Assembly: GCA_015183035.1 (NCBI GenBank)
Contig: JACZZP010000011.1
Coordinates: 682,001-746,000, forward strand
DNA from: Meloidogyne chitwoodi
Taxonomy: Eukaryota > Nematoda > Chromadorea > Rhabditida > Meloidogynidae
Direction of reading: 5' to 3'
DNA length: 64,000 nucleotides
Shown: positions 59,796 to 64,000 of the stretch, piece by piece
Layout: each line of letters starts with the position of its first letter
How positions within the stretch are numbered: position 1 is the stretch's first letter
The notes under the pieces: generated by a model
What the model saw: the letters and a program-made list of their open reading frames with translations, nothing else
Told to the model about the DNA's origin: nothing
Database searches by the model: none
Translations under genes and position numbers: made by a program

Positions 59796-59940
59796 ATTAT
59801 TTTTAATTTTTCTAAAAATATATAGTATAATAATAAGATTTTTTAGTGTTATTAAATTAATTTACTATAATTTTATAATTTGTTAAAAAAATTAATTTAT
59901 TGTGAAACTTTTTTCTTTAATAAATTAATATTAATTTTTA

Positions 59941-60420
59941 AATTTCTGTTAACCGTGTGAAATAAATGGAGTTAAAATGTAAATATTTACAATATTTAAA
60001 AGTTACTTTTCTGTGAGAATAAAAATTATTTACTTCCCTAAGTACTTAATTTACTAGATATTTTATATTTATTTATTTATATTAATATTTAAAGTCAATT
60101 AAAAAAGTTGTCTATCAGATAGCTGTTCTTATTAATTTAATTAAATATATAATTTATTTAAAAAAATTAATTGTGAGAATTTAATTGTTTAATAAATTAA
60201 TGTAATTATAATTTTTAAAGTTTTGGTTAACAATGTGAAAAAATAAAATTAAAAAGTACATTTTAGATATTTATTTGAAATTTTTTTTATGAGAAAATAA
60301 ATTGTTATAAATCAGAATTGAATAAAAATTTTAATAAAAATTTTAAATGTGAAAATTTTTTAAATTAAGTTTTTAGAAAAAATAAAGTTAAAATTTATGT
60401 AAATATTTACAATATTTAAA
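59941..60420 (-). promoter_or_regulatory. Upstream repeat units of receptor B with forkhead-like palindromes
   Basis: GTTAACCGTGTGAAATAAATG at 59,949 and GTTAACAATGTGAAAAAA at 60,226 mirror the two units upstream of receptor A. The palindrome TGTAAATATTTACA occurs at 59,979-59,992 and again at 60,399-60,412. Confidence 0.5.
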
Positions 60421-60901
60421 CATTTTTAATTTTATTAATAATTAGAATTATTTACAAGATATTTTAATTTAATTTAATAATAATATTTTCATATTTGAAT
60501 AATTTTATTTTAAATATCTTATAAAATATTTAAATTTTCTGTTTTTACTGTAATTTTATAGAAACAAAGGTTCAAAGTAAAAAAGTTTCAAATCTTTTAA
60601 AAAACAATGGGGAATTTTTTAATAAAATGTGGGTATTGGTTATCGACATCGGACTTTAGTGTAAATATATTTAATTTGTTAAGAATAAAGGATTGAGATT
60701 TTTGATATTTTTCTAATATAAATGAAAGATATTAAATTAAATTAATTTTTTATTCTTGAAAGGTTTTAGTAATGAAGGCACCTTTTGTGATTTAATCAAA
60801 AGCCCGTTTGAGACTTTGGAACGAACTCTAGATTTAAGTAATGAATATTTTTTAATTGTTTGTTAATAGATTGGGTCAAAAAAATTTAAAATAATTTTAT
60901 T

Positions 60902-61465
60902 TTATCTCTTCTTTTCATTACATTTAATTAATAAAGCATATACTAAAAATAAAAAAATAAATAAAAAATGGAAAAAAGAAATAAATGAACAAGTCCAAAC
61001 AAAACCAAAATTTTGTGCTCCAAATCCTCCTATTAAACTACCGAAAAAAGAACTTAAATAAATTTATATTTAAAGTTAAAAAATAAATAAATTAATTAAA
61101 ATAACCCTAAAGTAGATGATGATTGGACTAAACCAAAAAGAAAAGCATAAATTTTTGTTGATTCTTCTTGTGTAGATGATTTCCTTTTAAATTTAAATTA
61201 TTTTTAAAAAATACAAAAAACAAAAAAAAAGGAAAATAAAATTTATTATTGTTTTATTTGTTTAAATTAAAGTCCGAAAAATTACTTTGAAATATCAGAA
61301 CAAAGTTGAAAGACAGGAATATATAAAGCAGCAGATGAACATCCTAACAAAGCAAAAGATATTCCAATAAGTAAAATTGTTTTTTTAATTGGTAAAAAAG
61401 GAAAAGGTCCCATTAAAAATGTTGATAAAAAAGCTAATATTAATCCAATTAATGTAACAAAAAGA
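60902..61465 (-). pseudogene. MFS transporter, C-terminal exons only
   Basis: Three exons read on the minus strand: about 61,286-61,465 (TFLMGPFPFLPIKK, LLGCSSAALYIPVF), about 61,108-61,184 (TKIYAFLFGLVQSSSTLG) and about 60,902-61,063 (SFFGSLIGGFGAQNFGFVWT, ending at the stop 60,902-60,904). The GP-PFLP loop and GSLIGGFGAQNFGF resemble SLC18B1-type major facilitator transporters. The 5' part is missing: at 61,461 the sequence switches into a copy of exon 4 of the kinase-like gene on the opposite strand. Confidence 0.6.
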
Positions 61466-61579
61466 ATTAAAACAATTAAATATCCAAATACAAAAACAAC
61501 TTGATAAATTACATGAAAAAGGTAAAAATAAAGTGAAAAAATATTTTAAATTGTGATAAGATTTATTTAGAATTAAATT

Positions 61580-61914
61580 GACTATTATGTTAGTGTGAGT
61601 GTGGTTGAGTGGTTAGTGTGTTAGGATTGGATCCAAACTTAACCGTAGGTTCGAGTCCTTTGATATTTACAATAAATTTCTCTGGCGTTAATTATTATAA
61701 AATTTGTTTATCTTTATTTTTCTTTCATTTTTAAACATTTTAGAAGAAAAAATAATCCTATATTTTTGTCTCGACGTTAAAAAAGGTATATTTTTGGCAA
61801 CTAAAGTAATAATTTTTCAAAAATTTTCGCCTGCGGCGCAAAAACTACCCGACACCCGAAATTTATGTAAATCTACCCGAACCCGACACTTGAGCTCAAC
61901 CCGCGGCAACCCTG
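61580..61914. mobile_element. Partial hAT-type MITE with tRNA-like segment (second copy)
   Basis: Read in reverse from 61,914 it gives CAGGGTTGCCGCGGGTTGA, GGGTTCGGGTAG, a TTTGCGCCGCAGGCGAAAAT module and a tRNA-like segment (A-box 61,602-61,612; B-box GGTTCGAGTCC 61,648-61,658), matching the left half of the element at 4594-5308. The other terminus is missing. Confidence 0.7.
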
Positions 61915-62159
61915 GTCGGGATCCCAGAAATGTGAAGTTTTTAATTTTTAGTCTGCACCGATTGAGCATTTTTCGCAGTATTCTTTTGCTATCCATCTAA
62001 GCAACACAAAACCTAAACTGTTGAATGGACAACTATTTATCTATTTAAATCATTCATTAATGGATTAAATTTACTTTAAATGTATTTCTTTTTAATTTAT
62101 TTCAATCCAATAGATAAATTTAAAACAAAAATTGAATAAAATATATGCGAAAAAAATTT

Positions 62160-62350
62160 TTTTAGCCATTATATTTCAAAAATTTTTCGGTCATGTTCGG
62201 TCATTTTCGGTCATGACCAAACGTGACCTGACCTGACCTGACCGAAATTGCGGTCATGGTCAGGTCAGGTCATTTTTGATGACCGAAATTTCCGGTCAGG
62301 TCAGGTCATTTTTATGACCGGGAAAAGGCCGGTCACGAAAACACTGGTCG
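62160..62350. repeat. GGTCAGGTCA / TGACCGAAA repeat block
   Basis: Direct and inverted copies of GGTCAGGTCAGGTCA, ATGACCGAAATTTCCGGTCA and CGGTCATTTTCGGTCAT. The right end, CCGGTCACGAAAACACTG, resembles CCGGTCATAAGAACACTG at 11,876-11,893, so it is probably a dispersed family. Confidence 0.6.
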
Positions 62351-62589
62351 GATCAACTTCCCCCATGTCTAGTTCGACTAAGTTTTGCAAGAGCTTTCGA
62401 ATGACACCTCACTCATCCGGATCGGTACAGAAAGAAAAAGTCCGCTATAACATACAATAGCCAAATATTTAAAAGAATGAATATTTAGAATCTTAATCGG
62501 ATTTATTTAGTTGATACATTTTAGTTTAATTTTTTTAATAATTTTTTAATCCTTCAATAAATACATATTACTTTTTTTTTAATTTAAAG

Positions 62590-62727
62590 ACGGCGCAAAT
62601 GTCGCGTTTTAAAATATTTCCGGCGCAAAAGTCGTAGGCGCAAAAATCGTCGCCGCAAATGTCGGCGGCGCATAAGTCGCAGCGCAAGTGTCGCGGCGCA
62701 AATGTCAACGGCGCAAATGTCGTCGCA
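62590..62727. repeat. Minisatellite of GGCGCAAATGTCG units
   Basis: About nine tandem units of 13-17 bp, consensus CGGCGCAAATGTCG, end exactly where the copy of kinase-like exon 5 begins. It is strikingly GC-rich for this genome. Confidence 0.8.
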
Positions 62728-62970
62728 CCATAATAATAATACAATAAATGCAAAATTAATAGATTATGGTTGGTCATGTTGTTTTAATTTTAAAAAATGT
62801 GGAAAAATAATTGGTAAAATTGTTCCATTCTGTGAATCAGAAGAAGCATTACTTGATGATAAAATTAATATGGAAGGATTAATTGATGAATTAAAAGAAT
62901 TGAAATAAAATAAAAAATAAATATATATAATCTTCTTTTTTTGAAAATTAAATTTTATTCTAATATGAAA

Positions 62971-64000
62971 TTATAAAATAGGTACAATTTTATTTAAATT
63001 ACTAAAAATAAAAATTCTATAAGGTTTATTTGTTAAAATACAAATAATTGGATTAAACAAAGGTATTTGATGATAAAAAATATTTAAAATATATTGAAAA
63101 TAAAATATAATTGAATCTGTTTCAAAAAATCTACTAAAAGTAGCAATAAAAATAGTAAATAAAACCATTGAAATAAAAGACATAAATGGAACAATTGCCT
63201 TAAAATTATAAAAAGATTTTAATTTAATTTTAAAATTATTTTACCAAAATAATTAAATTTTTAGTAATTTGTTTAACATAATTTTTAGATTGTGAATTAG
63301 GAAATGCATGAGTATTAACATATTTAACCATTTTAGTTCCAGTAATAATTATTGTACAAAATGGAATTATTGAATAAATTATAGGTGTTATATGAATAAA
63401 TAAATTATATAAAATACTTGTCTGTAATTAAAAAATTATTTTATTTTTTTAATTAACATACTTTTTTATAAGGATCATTTAATTGAAATAATATTATCAA
63501 ACTATTATTATTAACTAAATATTGTTTATTTTCTACAATTTTAAAATCATCATAAGGTAAAGAATATAAAATAAAAATGACAAACAAAAAAGCAATAAAT
63601 AAAGCAATAATCATCATTAAAGTATAACGAATTAATCCAATTGTTAAATTACTTAAAATTAATTAATTTATTTAATTAAAACAAACTAACTAATTTATTA
63701 ATAAATATTTGTAAATAAATTGAACAGCTAAACCATAAATATTTAAAAAATAAATTAATTGACAAATAATATAATGTATGTAAAAATATATTTTATCATT
63801 TACTAAAATATAAATTAATCCTGTTGGTATTGTATAATATAAAGTTCCATTGTTATTAAATATAAAACTCTTAAATAATTAAATTAAAAAATTTTTTTTT
63901 TATTTTACTGATTGTCCAAAAATTTCAATAATTAATAAAATTAAATCTAAAAAACAATTTTGAATAAGAATACGACTATGATGAAACATTTCTTTAGGTG
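62971..64000 (-). CDS. Seven-transmembrane chemoreceptor-like GPCR (copy C), 5' end cut by window
   Basis: Exons in view: 63,909-64,000 (partial exon 1), 63,691-63,869, 63,462-63,651, 63,245-63,421, 62,971-63,198. Lengths of exons 2, 3 and 4 (179, 190, 177) equal those of copy B, and all phases agree. TM7 ends with the shared NPIICILTNKPYR. It is the partner of the broken kinase-like copy in the duplicated pair. Confidence 0.83.

Larger units (their letters stand above)
61461..62908 (+). pseudogene. Broken second copy of the kinase-like gene
   Basis: 61,461-61,541 repeats 57,922-58,002 (end of exon 4 and start of intron 4) essentially base for base. 62,727-62,908 repeats the last three quarters of exon 5 (58,398-58,579), including KLIDYGWS and the stop. 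The approximately 1.2 kb between them holds unrelated repeats in place of 396 bp of intron 4 and exon 5. Exons 1-3 are absent, so it cannot encode a kinase. Confidence 0.85.

Noticed and set aside
60760..60860. Exon-like reading (SNEGTFCDLIKSPFETLERT) after TTGAAAG
   Set aside because: Short, with no partner exon and no recognisable family. Left as an unassigned stretch.
62568..62777. 69-codon minus-strand ORF
   Set aside because: Product of the GGCGCAAATGTCG minisatellite.
1..64000. CRISPR arrays, bacterial operons, plasmid or phage features
   Set aside because: None seen. Spliced genes and nematode families show this is eukaryotic nuclear DNA.

Overview
The window looks like nuclear DNA of a nematode, most likely a tylenchid plant parasite such as a root-knot nematode (Meloidogyne). 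The reasons are its extreme AT content, genes cut into many very short exons with 30-250 bp introns, nematode-type splice sites (GTAAG donors, TTT(C)AG acceptors), nematode chemoreceptor and nuclear-receptor genes, expanded families of small secreted proteins, and a BEL/Pao retrotransposon. The genus is an inference.

Layout. 1-3.9 kb: two secreted tandem-repeat galectin genes on the minus strand, the first cut by the window edge, with a Mutator-type MITE downstream. 4-6 kb: a patch of repeats (a hAT-type MITE carrying a tRNA-like segment, a transposase zinc-ribbon remnant, a GC-rich repeat). 6.5-7.8 kb: a complete 7TM chemoreceptor-like gene. 9.3-12 kb: first member of a four-member secreted gene family with near-identical signal peptides. 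13.5-15.3 kb: a third galectin. 17.6-18.9 kb: a complete PITHD1-like gene. 19.8-22.6, 24.1-41.7 and 44.1-48.0 kb: the other three members of the secreted family. 26.15-41.30 kb: a BEL/Pao LTR retrotransposon inserted in exon 2 of the third member and itself carrying a second, nested LTR element (29,956-34,948). 49.3-50.9 kb: a nuclear hormone receptor. 53.4-55.7 kb: a complete 15-exon pyrroline-5-carboxylate reductase gene. 57.1-58.6 kb: a secreted protein-kinase-like gene, followed tail to tail by a second chemoreceptor. 60.9-64 kb: a mosaic of a truncated MFS transporter, fragments of a second kinase-like copy, repeats, and a third chemoreceptor cut by the window end.

The most unusual content is in the nested retrotransposons. 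The outer element has gag and pol, and a pol reading frame that runs without a stop into a degenerate SGNH-hydrolase-like domain and a membrane-anchored Env-like region. A consensus splice donor in its leader and an acceptor just before an in-frame ATG suggest a spliced subgenomic env message. The inner element is non-autonomous: it keeps Gag, zinc knuckles and a protease-like motif, lacks reverse transcriptase and integrase, and carries an intronless ORF with a thioredoxin-like fold lacking the CxxC cysteines. Both LTR pairs look identical by eye, so both insertions appear young.

All exon models are hand-built from splice consensus, phase and family resemblance. They keep frame throughout for the galectins, chemoreceptors, PITHD1, P5CR reductase and kinase-like gene.
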